The notes under the pieces are model-generated. The model was given only the letters and a program-made list of their open reading frames with translations. It searched no databases and was not told the DNA's origin. From Paraburkholderia tagetis (GTDB lineage: Bacteria > Pseudomonadota > Gammaproteobacteria > Burkholderiales > Burkholderiaceae): a DNA stretch of 64,000 nucleotides. The position numbers and the translations under genes were made by a program. Of this stretch, positions 9,041 to 17,444 are shown piece after piece (positions within the stretch are counted from its first letter, which is position 1; each line of letters opens with the position of its first letter). The stretch is taken from positions 124,001 to 188,000 of the forward strand of contig NZ_JAKLJA010000011.1 of assembly GCF_022213065.1 (NCBI RefSeq). Direction: 5' to 3'.

Positions 9041-10156
9041 TCATGCGAGGTCGAATACCGCCGGCAAAGTCACTTCGAGCAGTTCGAGGTCGGCGCTGCC
9101 GTTGGCGAGCGAGTAGGGCAACTGGCCCGGAATCGCCACGCTGTCGTCGGCGCCAAGGCGCCATTGCTGCTCGCCTTGCACGACGTCGACCGTGCCGGCG
9201 AGCACGAAGAAAAAGCAGAACTCGGTATCGTGCCGGCGCACCGCCGCGCACGGCCCGCCGCTGGGACGCACGACGCGCACGCCCGCCACGCCGTTTGTCG
9301 CCGCGCCGATGCCGGTATCTGCCGCCACAAAACCCGGCGACGTCCAGGGCGTCCACGCAGCGCGAGCTTTCACATGGCGCACGAAGCGCTGTCCATTGAA
9401 TTCGTGCTCCGGCGCATAGCGCTGCGTCGGCAGTGCCATTGCGTGGTCGGCCATGGTGATGTGATCGGCGGGGCTGCCAATCTCCACGACCTCCGCTCCT
9501 GCGGAGCTCTCCAGTACCCGATGACGGATCTCGGGCGGCTGGAGCACGCAGTCGCCGGCCTCGAGGACGAACGGTTCGCCCTGGCCTTCGTAGACGAGAC
9601 GCACCCAGCCTTTTCGGCAAAAGATCATCTGGAAGCGCGTCTTGTGATAGTGCACGTAATCGGGCACGGGTCCGCCTTCGAGGATGCGGATGTGCGAGGC
9701 GATGAACGCGCCGCCGTGCCGCTCGGGCAACAGATCGCGGTAACGCATCCCTGCGCGGCCGACGCTCCAGTTTGCGTTCTTACGCGCGCTCGAGAGCACC
9801 AGCGCCTGACGCGTGGGGGGTGTCCTGAGCGGCGGATTGGCGTGCACGAGGCGCAGGCGCACGCCGTTTGGCGCGATCAGTTCGCGCGCGCCGCTGGCGA
9901 CGGAGTCGGGATCGTCGCAGAGCACGTCGAGTTCGGTGACGCCGTCGCGTACCTGGGTGCCGAGGCGAATCGCGAAGCCGTCGCGTGAAAGCATCGCGGT
10001 GCGCGGTTGATCGGCGGGAAAGATGGCGTCGATGCGAAAGCCGAGTCGTTCGATGAAGAATGTCATCGTCGCGGTGAGGTCGGTGCAATGCATCGGTACA
10101 TGAAAGCCGCGCACGCCAGGCGCGCGGACATCAGTGGAATCGGAGTTGGCGTTCAT
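9041..10156 (-). CDS. fusion of a VOC (glyoxalase-like) domain and a bicupin
   Basis: This 371-aa protein starts with a VOC-type module (GFHVPMHCTDLTATMTFFIERLGF, residues about 15-110). Two cupin-like modules follow: one with HYHKTRFQMIFCRKG and PPEIRHRV (about 165-230), and one with RRHDTEFCFFFVLAGTVDVV and AIPGQLPYSL at the C-terminus. ATG 10156 is preferred over 10202-10204 because the VOC domain begins shortly after it. It is the last gene of the LysR-linked set. VOC and cupin domains both bind divalent metal, so a dioxygenase or isomerase role is plausible; the substrate is not evident. Confidence 0.7.
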   Translation of the reverse strand: MNANSDSTDVRAPGVRGFHVPMHCTDLTATMTFFIERLGFRIDAIFPADQPRTAMLSRDGFAIRLGTQVRDGVTELDVLCDDPDSVASGARELIAPNGVRLRLVHANPPLRTPPTRQALVLSSARKNANWSVGRAGMRYRDLLPERHGGAFIASHIRILEGGPVPDYVHYHKTRFQMIFCRKGWVRLVYEGQGEPFVLEAGDCVLQPPEIRHRVLESSAGAEVVEIGSPADHITMADHAMALPTQRYAPEHEFNGQRFVRHVKARAAWTPWTSPGFVAADTGIGAATNGVAGVRVVRPSGGPCAAVRRHDTEFCFFFVLAGTVDVVQGEQQWRLGADDSVAIPGQLPYSLANGSADLELLEVTLPAVFDLA

Positions 10157-10291
10157 GGTGAGGATCGCTTGGTCGTTATGCAGGGGTATCGCTGGTTCAG
10201 GCATCAGGAGTTGTTCAAACCGGCGGACCCGTCAGCACGCACGCGATCCCCGCGCGCCGCGGCGAACGCGAACGGTCGCAGCCGCCGTGCT

Positions 10292-11476
10292 TTAGCGCGG
10301 CAAACATGGCGCGAGCCGCTCAATTCCCGCTGCGCTCGTGCAGATGCCGGGCGAGAATCTGATCGTGCGGCCGCGCGCATCTACGAACAGGCGTGCCTTA
10401 CTGAGTTCGTGCACGATCTGCGCCGGGTCGAGATGTTCGGGTGCGCGCGCCATGATGCTCGCGCCGCGTTCGTCGTCGGCGCGCGGCGAAAGCACGGTGT
10501 AGCCCTTTTCGTCGAGCAGGTCGATGAGCACGTGGCAGAGCGCGAGGTTGTGCGCGCGCAGGCTGTCGACAGGTTGCGCGCGCACCCACCGCATGCCGGG
10601 CTGCGAGGCGATGAAGGGCAGCACGGAAGGCGTGCCGGTGTCGAAGCGGCGCGCGTCGGGTGCGTAGGCGAAGCGTTCGAGATCCCAGTTGAACGGATCG
10701 TCCTGGCTAAACCAGCCGCGCACGGACGGTTCCATGCCCTGTGCCATGAGATGGGGCGCGACATAGCCAAGGCCAGTGCCCGGTGCACCGCACAGCCATT
10801 TCAGCGTCGAGCCGCAGACGAAATCGAATGGCGTCTCGCGCACGTCGAACGGTAGGATGCCGATGCCCTGGGTGACGTCGAGCGCGACGAGACTGCCGGT
10901 GCGCAGCGCGTGTGCGCGAATGGCGCGAAGATCGACGCGCTTCGAGGTGAGCGACGAGACCCACGTGACGAGCGCGAGCGCGACGTCGTCGCGCCATGCA
11001 CCGATGAAGTCCTCGTCGAGCACGCAGGACTCGCCTTCGCGCACGGGCACGGTGCGCACCGCAAAGCCGCGGCGCTGCGCCTCGCCGCGCAACAGGAAAT
11101 GCAGGCTCGGGAAGCAGTCGGCGGCGACCAGCACGGTCTTGCCGCGCAGTATCGCGTCGCCGAGCCCGTCCAGAAAGCGTGCGAATGCCTCGGTCACGTT
11201 CTGCGCGCCGAATACGTCCTGCGCACGCGCACCGACCAATTCGGCCCAGTCTGCCAGCAGGCACGCGCGCGCGGCCAGAGCCAGGTCCCAGCGGCGCTCG
11301 TTAGCTGCGCACCAGTAGTCCGTGAAGGTCGCGAGTGCTTCGGTCATCGCCTGCTGATGGCCGGGGTAGACCCCCACGGAGTGATACATGAGCCAGCCGC
11401 TGCGATCGTCGTCGTGCGCGGCAGCCAGTGGGGCAACCAGCGGGGCGGCAAGCGTGTCGGTAGAGAAGTCGTTCAT
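10292..11476 (-). CDS. class V aminotransferase / kynureninase-like PLP enzyme
   Basis: This 394-aa PLP-dependent enzyme is of the class V (cysteine desulfurase/kynureninase) fold. The PLP site is visible as VALDVTQGIGILPFDV, then DFVCGSTLKWLCGAPG with the Schiff-base lysine, and the GTPSVLPFIAS segment. The frame is open to 11923 upstream, but that extension overlaps the end of the MFS gene, so ATG 11476 is taken as the start. It lies 29 bp after the MHS transporter gene and 135 bp before the VOC-cupin gene. Kynureninase, epimerase or aminotransferase activity cannot be distinguished. Confidence 0.8.
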   Translation of the reverse strand: MNDFSTDTLAAPLVAPLAAAHDDDRSGWLMYHSVGVYPGHQQAMTEALATFTDYWCAANERRWDLALAARACLLADWAELVGARAQDVFGAQNVTEAFARFLDGLGDAILRGKTVLVAADCFPSLHFLLRGEAQRRGFAVRTVPVREGESCVLDEDFIGAWRDDVALALVTWVSSLTSKRVDLRAIRAHALRTGSLVALDVTQGIGILPFDVRETPFDFVCGSTLKWLCGAPGTGLGYVAPHLMAQGMEPSVRGWFSQDDPFNWDLERFAYAPDARRFDTGTPSVLPFIASQPGMRWVRAQPVDSLRAHNLALCHVLIDLLDEKGYTVLSPRADDERGASIMARAPEHLDPAQIVHELSKARLFVDARGRTIRFSPGICTSAAGIERLAPCLPR

Positions 11477-11505
11477 GTCGTCGGAAACCTGAATGCGTAA
11501 ATCGG

Positions 11506-12804
11506 TTAGAGATGCTTGACGATGCAGCGGTGATAGATCGCGATGCAGACGAGGCTCAGCACCGCGCAAGCCATCAGGTAGAAGGCCGGCGAAAGCGGGT
11601 CGTGGGTCCAGCCGATCATCGCGGTGACGAGCCAGGGCGTGAAGCCGCCGAACACCATCACACCGATGTTGTAGCTGAAGCCGAGGCCGGTGCTGCGCAC
11701 GTCGGTGGGAAACAGCGACGAGAGTACGGCGGCAAGCGGGCCGAAGTAGATGGCCTTGAGCACCCCGGCAAGCGTCATGATCGTCATCAGAATACCGAAC
11801 GATCGGCTCGCGAACAGCCACGCAAAGCACGGATAGATAGTGAGGAGCGTGGCGATGGCCGAGACGGTCATCATGCGGCTGCGCCCGTAGCGGTCGGCCA
11901 AGTGGCCCATCAGGGGCGTGCACAGCATCAGGATCGCGCCGGTCACCACGGTGGCGGCAAAGCCGGTCGATGCGGGCAAATGCAACTGGCGGATCGCATA
12001 GGTCGGCATGTAGAGGATCATCAGATAGCTCGCCGCGGTCGAGACGGCCATGATGCCCGCAGCCAGCAGCACGCGCCCCTTGCAGCGAGTGAGCAGTTCA
12101 CGGACCGGCGCTGGGCGGCTCGTGGGCGCGGCCTCGCGTTGCGCGGGCAGTGTGTCGTCGATATGGCGGCGGATGTAGAGCCCGACCGGCGCGACCAGCA
12201 GGCCGAACACGAAGGGCGCGCGCCAGCCCCACGACTCGATCTGCGCCTGCGAGAGCTGTGTGCTGAGCACGAGCCCGGCACACGAGGCAAGCACGGTGCT
12301 CATGCCCTGGCTCGAGAACTGCCAGCTCGCGAGAAACGCCTTGCGCGTCGACTTCTGCTCGACCATCAGCGCGGTGCCGCTGCCGAACTCGCCGCCCGTG
12401 GAGAAAGCGATGACGATGCGCGCCATCATCAGCCCGAGTGGCGCGGCGAGGCCGATACTCGCGTAGGTCGGAATGGTCGCGCAGACCAGGGTGCCGAGCG
12501 TCGTAAGCGCAAGCGCGGCGAGCAGGGCGGCCTTGCGTCCGCGCCGGTCGGCATAGCGTCCCAGCACGAGCGCGCCGAGCGGTCGGAACACGTACGAAAG
12601 CCCGAACGTGCCGAACGTCATGAGCAGCGATACGGTCTGGTCGTGCGCGGGAAAGAAGAGCTTCGAGAGCGTGACGGCAAAGAAGCCGTATGCCGCGAAG
12701 TCGAACCATTCGAGCGCGTTGCCGATGCTTGTGGCCACGATCAGGCGCCTGAGCGGTTTGCGGTCCGGCCGCACGCTGCTGTCTCCGATGACGGTTGAAT
12801 CCAT
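11506..12804 (-). CDS. MFS transporter, metabolite:H+ symporter (MHS) family
   Basis: This 432-aa, 12-TM carrier has the MHS-type N-terminus LIVATSIGNALEWFDFAAYG, the loop GRYADRRGRKAAL, and the TM4-5 motif GGEFGSGTALMVE typical of ProP, citrate and shikimate symporters. ATG 12804 is chosen; 28 further upstream codons overlap the M20 gene. It lies between the M20 peptidase and the aminotransferase, so I infer it imports the substrate of this LysR-controlled set. Confidence 0.88.
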   Translation of the reverse strand: MDSTVIGDSSVRPDRKPLRRLIVATSIGNALEWFDFAAYGFFAVTLSKLFFPAHDQTVSLLMTFGTFGLSYVFRPLGALVLGRYADRRGRKAALLAALALTTLGTLVCATIPTYASIGLAAPLGLMMARIVIAFSTGGEFGSGTALMVEQKSTRKAFLASWQFSSQGMSTVLASCAGLVLSTQLSQAQIESWGWRAPFVFGLLVAPVGLYIRRHIDDTLPAQREAAPTSRPAPVRELLTRCKGRVLLAAGIMAVSTAASYLMILYMPTYAIRQLHLPASTGFAATVVTGAILMLCTPLMGHLADRYGRSRMMTVSAIATLLTIYPCFAWLFASRSFGILMTIMTLAGVLKAIYFGPLAAVLSSLFPTDVRSTGLGFSYNIGVMVFGGFTPWLVTAMIGWTHDPLSPAFYLMACAVLSLVCIAIYHRCIVKHL

Positions 12805-12844
12805 GACGTGTCTTGTGTCCAGAAGGTAAGCAAGGGATACGGTT

Positions 12845-14251
12845 TCAGCGCGCGTGCGCCACGTGCTTCGCTTGAGGTGTGTCGCCACTGCCGAGATCCC
12901 AGAAGAGGCCCGCCATCAGCCCGAGCCCCTCGCGCAGCACCGGCGCAAGGCCGTGCTCGTTCGGCGCGTGCTGCCGGCATCCCGGGTAGGAGTGCGGCAC
13001 CCAGATCGTCGGCAGTCCTAGCGTGTGCGCAAAGCATTCGTTGGGAATGGTGCCGCCCAGGTTCGGCAGGATGGTCGTCGGCTTGCCCGTGGACGTTGCA
13101 ATCGAGCGCTCTGCCCAGGCCACCCAGGGGTGGTCCGGATCGAGGCGCGTGGCGGCGCCCGAGGCCTCGATTTCCACGTCGATATCGGCGAAACCCTCGC
13201 GTGCGAGATGCGCGCGGATCAGCTCGCGTGCGTTGCGCCAGTCGGTGCCCACCACGAAGCGCAACTGGCAGACGGCTTGCGCGAGTTCGGGAATGGCGCT
13301 CACCGGCTGGCGCACGTCGCCGGCCTCCATCGCCAGCACTTCGAGCGTGTTCCAGGCGTAGACGCGCTCGGCCGGCGTGAGACCCGGCTCGCCCCAGCCC
13401 GGCGAGAGGTCCGGATCGCCTTCGTCGACACCGATTTCGAGGTCCGCGATGCGCGTGCGCACCTGCGGCGCGATGGGCGGGGGCAGCAGCCCATTGATGC
13501 GGATGCGGCCGTGGCCATCGACTAGCGAAGCGAGCGCGTTGGCAAGCACGGTCGCGGGATTGGCGAGCACGCCGCCCCAGTTGCCCGAATGGCGCGCGCC
13601 GGCGGAGCTGCGCGCGCGCAGCCGGAAGTGCAGCGCGCCGCGCGAGCCGAGAAACAGCGTGGGTGCGTCGGCGCGCTGCCGGGGGCCGTCTGAGGCAATC
13701 AGCAGATCCGCAGCGAGACGTTCGCGCAGGCTTTCGCAGAGTGCAGCGAGGCCCGGCGAGCCGACTTCCTCGCCCATTTCGAACAGCACCTTGGCATTGA
13801 AGCCGAGCCGGCCGCGCGCCCCGAATACGGCCGCAAGTGCGGCGAGGTTGACCGTGTGCTGGCCCTTGTTGTCGGCCATGCCGCGCCCGTACCAGCGATC
13901 ACCTTCCACGCGCAACTGCCACGGCGAGCGGCCTTCGCTCCAGCGTTCGGCGTCGCCGCCGACCACGTCGCCGTGGCCGTAAAGCAGCACCGTCGGCAAC
14001 TCGGGCGCTTCGATGCGTTCGGCGAGGAGAAAAGGCGGCATCCCTTCAACGGGATTCTCGACGATCTCGCAGGCAAACCCGAGGGCGGCGAGGGCGTTCG
14101 CAACCTCGTCGCTCAGGTAGGCATGCAGGACGGGTGCCGATTCGGGCCGCTGGCTTTCGGTGGCGAGCGCCACGCGGCGGGCGAGATCGGTGCGCAGGGC
14201 GCCGGAGTCAAAGGCGTGGAAGGCGAGGTTCAGTGCGGTTTCACGGGACAT
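12845..14251 (-). CDS. M20 family metallopeptidase (ArgE/DapE/CPG2 type)
   Basis: This 468-aa zinc hydrolase is of the M20 family. The first metal motif is LLYGHGDVV (H-x-D), followed by YGRGMADNKGQ (the bridging Asp) and EMGEEVGSPG (catalytic Glu-Glu). A further metal Glu is near TDWRNARELI and the terminal His in ECFAHTLGLPT. The lid (dimerisation) domain lies between. M20 enzymes cleave peptide or amide bonds of small molecules. It is the first gene of the minus-strand operon, 121 bp from the divergent LysR gene, with the shared operator between them. A dipeptide or N-acyl amino acid is a likely substrate class. Confidence 0.87.
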   Translation of the reverse strand: MSRETALNLAFHAFDSGALRTDLARRVALATESQRPESAPVLHAYLSDEVANALAALGFACEIVENPVEGMPPFLLAERIEAPELPTVLLYGHGDVVGGDAERWSEGRSPWQLRVEGDRWYGRGMADNKGQHTVNLAALAAVFGARGRLGFNAKVLFEMGEEVGSPGLAALCESLRERLAADLLIASDGPRQRADAPTLFLGSRGALHFRLRARSSAGARHSGNWGGVLANPATVLANALASLVDGHGRIRINGLLPPPIAPQVRTRIADLEIGVDEGDPDLSPGWGEPGLTPAERVYAWNTLEVLAMEAGDVRQPVSAIPELAQAVCQLRFVVGTDWRNARELIRAHLAREGFADIDVEIEASGAATRLDPDHPWVAWAERSIATSTGKPTTILPNLGGTIPNECFAHTLGLPTIWVPHSYPGCRQHAPNEHGLAPVLREGLGLMAGLFWDLGSGDTPQAKHVAHAR

Positions 14252-14316
14252 AGGGGCGATGCGAGCTGGGTTCGGTGTGGTTTGTGGACCCAGATTAGCC
14301 CTGCGGGAGTTTTTTT

Positions 14317-14360
14317 GTATTCGCAATCAAACAAGGTACATTTGCGTTTTACGCAAACCT
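14317..14360. promoter_or_regulatory. LysR-type operator copy B (divergent M20/lysR promoter)
   Basis: This is the second copy of the 44-bp element, with a perfect 7-bp dyad TTTGCGT-N3-ACGCAAA at 14341-14357. It ends 12 bp before the LysR ATG (14373) and lies 66 bp upstream of the M20 start. This is the classic position for autoregulation plus activation of the divergent operon. Confidence 0.7.
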
Positions 14361-14372
14361 TCGAGGCGTCCC

Positions 14373-15290
14373 ATGCGCAAGCTGCTCGAACCCTCGCTCT
14401 ACTACTTCTCGGTCGTGGCGCAATCGGGCTCGCTGAGCGCGGCTACAGAAAGCCTCGGCCTGACCGTGTCGGCGCTCAGCCGTCATATCGCCAAACTCGA
14501 AGGCGACATCGGCGTGCCGCTGTTCGAGCGTCACGCGCGCGGCATGGTGCTCTCGCACGCCGGCCGGCTGCTCCTGCGCCACGCGCAGCGCACGCTGTCC
14601 GATGCGCAAGCCGTGGTCGAGGAGATTCAGGGCGAGGAGCGGCGCCGCGCGCGCAAGCTCGTGATCGCCTGCACCGAAGGATTCGCGTTCGACTTTCTGC
14701 CCGTGGCGCTGGGCGCGTTTACCGCCCGGCATCCTGACGTCACGCTGGAGATCGAGGTCGTGACGAGCGAGCGCGCGAACCAGATGCTGCTCGCGGGCGA
14801 GGCGGCCATCGCGCTGGCATTCAGCTTCAAGCCCGAGGCGGGCGTGGCGGTGCAGCTCACGCAGCCCGCGCCGGTCATGGCGTTGATGCGCAACGATCAT
14901 CCGCTCGCGGTACAGCGTCGGATTGCACTCAAGGACCTCACGCAGTGGCCCGTGCTGTTACAGGACAAGGGGACGACGAACCGGCAGTTGTTCGACATCG
15001 CGTGCGGAGTCGAAGGCGTCGAAATCGTGCCGCTCATGAGCAGCCGCTATGTGGCGGCGCTCTACCGCTTTGCGCAGGTGGTGCCGCGCGCGATCATGCC
15101 GTCCGGCTATGTTTCGGTGGCGAACCGGCTTGAGCCGGACGGGCTTGTCGCGCTGCCGTTCGACAATCCGCTGCTGACGCAGCGCCGCCTGCAGGTCAAG
15201 ACGCTGGCCGGGCGAGCTTTGGATGGCATTGCGAAGGAATGCCTGGACTGGATCATCGAGCAACTAAAGCGCGCGACGCCGTCACGGTAA
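14373..15290 (+). CDS. LysR-family transcriptional regulator
   Basis: This 305-aa regulator has an N-terminal winged HTH (SVVAQSGSLSAATESLGLTVSALSRHIAKLE in two pieces, residues about 10-45) and a periplasmic-binding-like effector domain. The start ATG 14373 gives the standard LysR N-terminus MRKLLEPSLYYF; the longer frame back to 14160 overlaps the divergent peptidase and is rejected. It is divergent from the M20-MHS-aminotransferase-cupin operon. The 44-bp element is present here and upstream of the porin, so the regulon probably includes both. The effector is unknown. Confidence 0.9.
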   Translation: MRKLLEPSLYYFSVVAQSGSLSAATESLGLTVSALSRHIAKLEGDIGVPLFERHARGMVLSHAGRLLLRHAQRTLSDAQAVVEEIQGEERRRARKLVIACTEGFAFDFLPVALGAFTARHPDVTLEIEVVTSERANQMLLAGEAAIALAFSFKPEAGVAVQLTQPAPVMALMRNDHPLAVQRRIALKDLTQWPVLLQDKGTTNRQLFDIACGVEGVEIVPLMSSRYVAALYRFAQVVPRAIMPSGYVSVANRLEPDGLVALPFDNPLLTQRRLQVKTLAGRALDGIAKECLDWIIEQLKRATPSR

Positions 15291-15420
15291 GTATCAAGCG
15301 AGGCTGAGGAATACCGGACATATCGAGGTGTAGGAGTAGCTGTAGGTCGCCCAGGTGCTACAGACGGAGCGCGACAACAGCCGGATCGGTAAAGCATCCT
15401 TGGCAAAGACATTTGCCACT

Positions 15421-15457
15421 GTTCCGCATACGGGAACGTTATTCTCATATAGGTAAC
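15421..15457. promoter_or_regulatory. tandem 17-bp palindrome, regulon site 1
   Basis: GTTCCGCATACGGGAAC at 15421-15437 is followed after 3 bp by ATTCTCATATAGGTAAC at 15441-15457. The first unit has perfect GTTCC/GGAAC arms; the second matches the unit at 29676 at 14 of 17 positions. The pair ends 21 bp before a TATAAT box and would cover the -35 region of the DUF4148 gene, as expected for repression by the IclR-type regulator at 32332-33141 (inference). Confidence 0.65.
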
Positions 15458-15478
15458 ACTAATGTAAGTAAAAACCCG

Positions 15479-15484
15479 TATAAT
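15479..15484 (+). promoter_or_regulatory. -10 promoter element for the DUF4148 gene
   Basis: A perfect TATAAT lies 56 bp upstream of ATG 15540. A weak -35 (TAACAC, about 15455-15460) overlaps the end of the tandem palindrome. Confidence 0.5.
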
Positions 15485-15539
15485 GGTTTCCACGGATTGG
15501 CTTGGCGCGCCCGCCCACGAACCACTACAGGAATCTCAC

Positions 15540-15812
15540 ATGAAATCGCTCATCAATATTGCCTTCGCGGTTGCCCTTGTCGCCCCGTCACTATCGCACG
15601 CTGCTGTGCCGCTTACGCGCGCACAGGTACGCGCGGAATTGATTGATCTGGAAGACGCGGGCTATAACCCGATCGACGACGACAACTACCCGCAGAACCT
15701 GGAGCACGCGCAGGCTATCGTGGCGCAACAGAACAAAGCCAATAACGCATACGGTTCGGATACCGCTGGTGCGTCGCAATCCAGTGGTATGGCGCAAACC
15801 GGCGAAAAGTGA
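15540..15812 (+). CDS. small exported DUF4148-type protein
   Basis: This 90-aa protein has a clear signal peptide (MKSLINIAFAVALVAPSLSHA). The short mature part, LTRAQVRAELIDLEDAGYNP followed by DDNYPQNLEHAQ, is the pattern of DUF4148 proteins abundant in Burkholderia. ATG 15540 is preceded by an AGGA-like site. Its function is unknown. The upstream tandem palindrome places it in the same putative regulon as the cupin and Rieske genes. A shorter paralogue lies at 17202-17393, on the other side of the solute-binding protein. Confidence 0.85.
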   Translation: MKSLINIAFAVALVAPSLSHAAVPLTRAQVRAELIDLEDAGYNPIDDDNYPQNLEHAQAIVAQQNKANNAYGSDTAGASQSSGMAQTGEK

Positions 15813-15844
15813 AAAAGCTGCGCTTTAGGAAAGGCAGCTTTTTT
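15812..15844. terminator. bidirectional Rho-independent terminator
   Basis: The arms AAAAAGCTGC (15812-15821) and GCAGCTTTTT (15834-15843) flank an internal CTTT/AAAG pair, with T-runs in both directions. It lies between convergent genes. Confidence 0.8.
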
Positions 15845-15856
15845 CAGGAATGTGAA

Positions 15857-16915
15857 CTAACCCAGAAACAGGTGGTTAAAGCGTTCGTTCCATTTATTGC
15901 GCTCGGCCGCTGGCATCGCCGGATCGACTGGCGTGATCTGGCTATTCTGGAAAGGTGATGGGATATTCCGATGCGTCGGAACGTAGTCCATGTTCGCCAG
16001 AATTTTCTGCGCGTCCGAAGAGAGCATGTAATCGTATAGCAACATGCCAGCGGCCGGATGCGGCGCATGTTTGAACAGAGCAATGCCATTCGCTCGCGCC
16101 ACTGCGGGTTGCAACAGGAACCAGTCTATAGGTGCATTGTTGCGCTTTGCCTGCATTGGCATATAGTTATACGTCTCCAGCGCAAGCGGCACTTCACCCG
16201 AGGCAACCATATTGTTCAGCAATGAGTTGCCGTTACGGACAGATATGCCATTGGTGGCAATCAATTCCCTGAAGAATGCAACGCCTTTTTCGGTTCCCAT
16301 CTGCTGGCAAATGGTCGCAAACCAGTCAGAGCTCTTCGACTCGATGCCGAGTTTGCCTTTCCATTTCGGCAGCAGCAGATCACCAAATGAAGCAGGCAGG
16401 TCTTCTTTCTTGATGGTATTCGTATTGTAAGACTGAACCCATACAGACAGCAGCGTAGACGCCCACATGCGATGTTCCGGCACCGATCCTGGAATCAGGT
16501 CTGCGAACATGGGCGATACGACAGGCTGTAACAGGTTCTCCTGCCGCAAATTATCGAGGAATGAGGAGCCGACATGCACGTTGTCTGGCATATAACGGCC
16601 GGCTCGTGCTTCTGAAACGGCACGTTGCACGACTTGCTCATCTCCTGCGCGCCACGTATTGATCTTGACACCGTATTTCTTCTCAAACGGCTTTAACAAC
16701 GGCTCGAGGTCCGATTTGGCGATCGTGGTGTAAAAATTGACTTGCCCTTCTTTTTTTGCCGCTGCGAGAATTTGGGCTTCACGATCCGTTCCGGTGTAGT
16801 TCGCCAGTGCGAGATGCGGCGAAATTGCCTCGGCCGATCTGGCATGGAACGGCACGAATGCGGCGCTCGATGCGAGCCCCACACCGGCTTTCAATAGGGT
16901 ACGTCGGGTAATCAT
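15857..16915 (-). CDS. ABC transporter solute-binding protein (family 1, Fe/polyamine-type)
   Basis: This 352-aa periplasmic protein has a twin-arginine-like leader (MITRRTLLKAGVGLASSAAF). The mature part resembles extracellular solute-binding family 1: EGQVNFYTTIAKSDLEPLLK, KPFEKKYGVKINTWR, PKWKGKLGIESKSSDWF. A closely related paralogue is encoded at 20579-21643. No ATPase or permease is adjacent, so it may share the transporter at 24188-27058. The ligand is unknown; carboxylated compounds are common for relatives. Confidence 0.85.
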   Translation of the reverse strand: MITRRTLLKAGVGLASSAAFVPFHARSAEAISPHLALANYTGTDREAQILAAAKKEGQVNFYTTIAKSDLEPLLKPFEKKYGVKINTWRAGDEQVVQRAVSEARAGRYMPDNVHVGSSFLDNLRQENLLQPVVSPMFADLIPGSVPEHRMWASTLLSVWVQSYNTNTIKKEDLPASFGDLLLPKWKGKLGIESKSSDWFATICQQMGTEKGVAFFRELIATNGISVRNGNSLLNNMVASGEVPLALETYNYMPMQAKRNNAPIDWFLLQPAVARANGIALFKHAPHPAAGMLLYDYMLSSDAQKILANMDYVPTHRNIPSPFQNSQITPVDPAMPAAERNKWNERFNHLFLG

Positions 16916-17201
16916 CCTGTCTCCATGCTTGAAATAACGCCCCGAATGCAGCCGCTTTCAGAGCAGTCGTTAACACGCGCTTGTGCATTACCGGGTCGCG
17001 CACATCAGGTTCAATAGCTCTTACGCGTGTATGGTTCAGGCGCTCGTGCATGCTGCCAGACAATTGATGGCGGCAGTCTCCGTCAATCGGTTCGGCGGAG
17101 AATTTCACTATGTGTGTAAATCGGTAATTTCCCTATGAAGCGTCCATGGTGGGTGTATACTTCACTTTCAAGTCCGACGTTCACACCCCAGAGGTGAGAC
17201 C

Positions 17202-17393
17202 ATGAAACTCCTGATCAATGTTGTTTGCGCAGCTATCGCCCTGGTTCCGTTGATGTCGCATGCGTCCGAGTCCATCACGCGCGCCCAGGTAATCAAGGAT
17301 CTTGAACAGCTGGAAACGGCGGGTTACAACCCCGGTGTGGCTGACGACAGCTATCCGGAGAATCTGGAGCAAGTTCTCCAAACAATCAGATGA
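17202..17393 (+). CDS. short exported DUF4148-type protein
   Basis: This 63-aa protein has a signal peptide (MKLLINVVCAAIALVPLMSHA) and a mature part ITRAQVIKDLEQLETAGYNP then DDSYPENLEQ, clearly homologous to the protein at 15540-15812 but lacking its C-terminal tail. A GAGGTGAGACC site precedes ATG 17202. Function unknown. The pair flanks the solute-binding protein gene, suggesting local duplication. Confidence 0.8.
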   Translation: MKLLINVVCAAIALVPLMSHASESITRAQVIKDLEQLETAGYNPGVADDSYPENLEQVLQTIR

Positions 17394-17444
17394 AGATCAT
17401 CCCGAGCGTGTCCTCCGTTCTGGAAAACAGGGGAGTGACTGGAA

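Noticed and set aside
10292..11923. A 543-codon minus-strand frame including an Arg/His-rich N-terminal extension
   Set aside because: The first 149 codons overlap the MHS transporter gene antisense-in-phase and have no family match; the PLP enzyme starts normally at ATG 11476.
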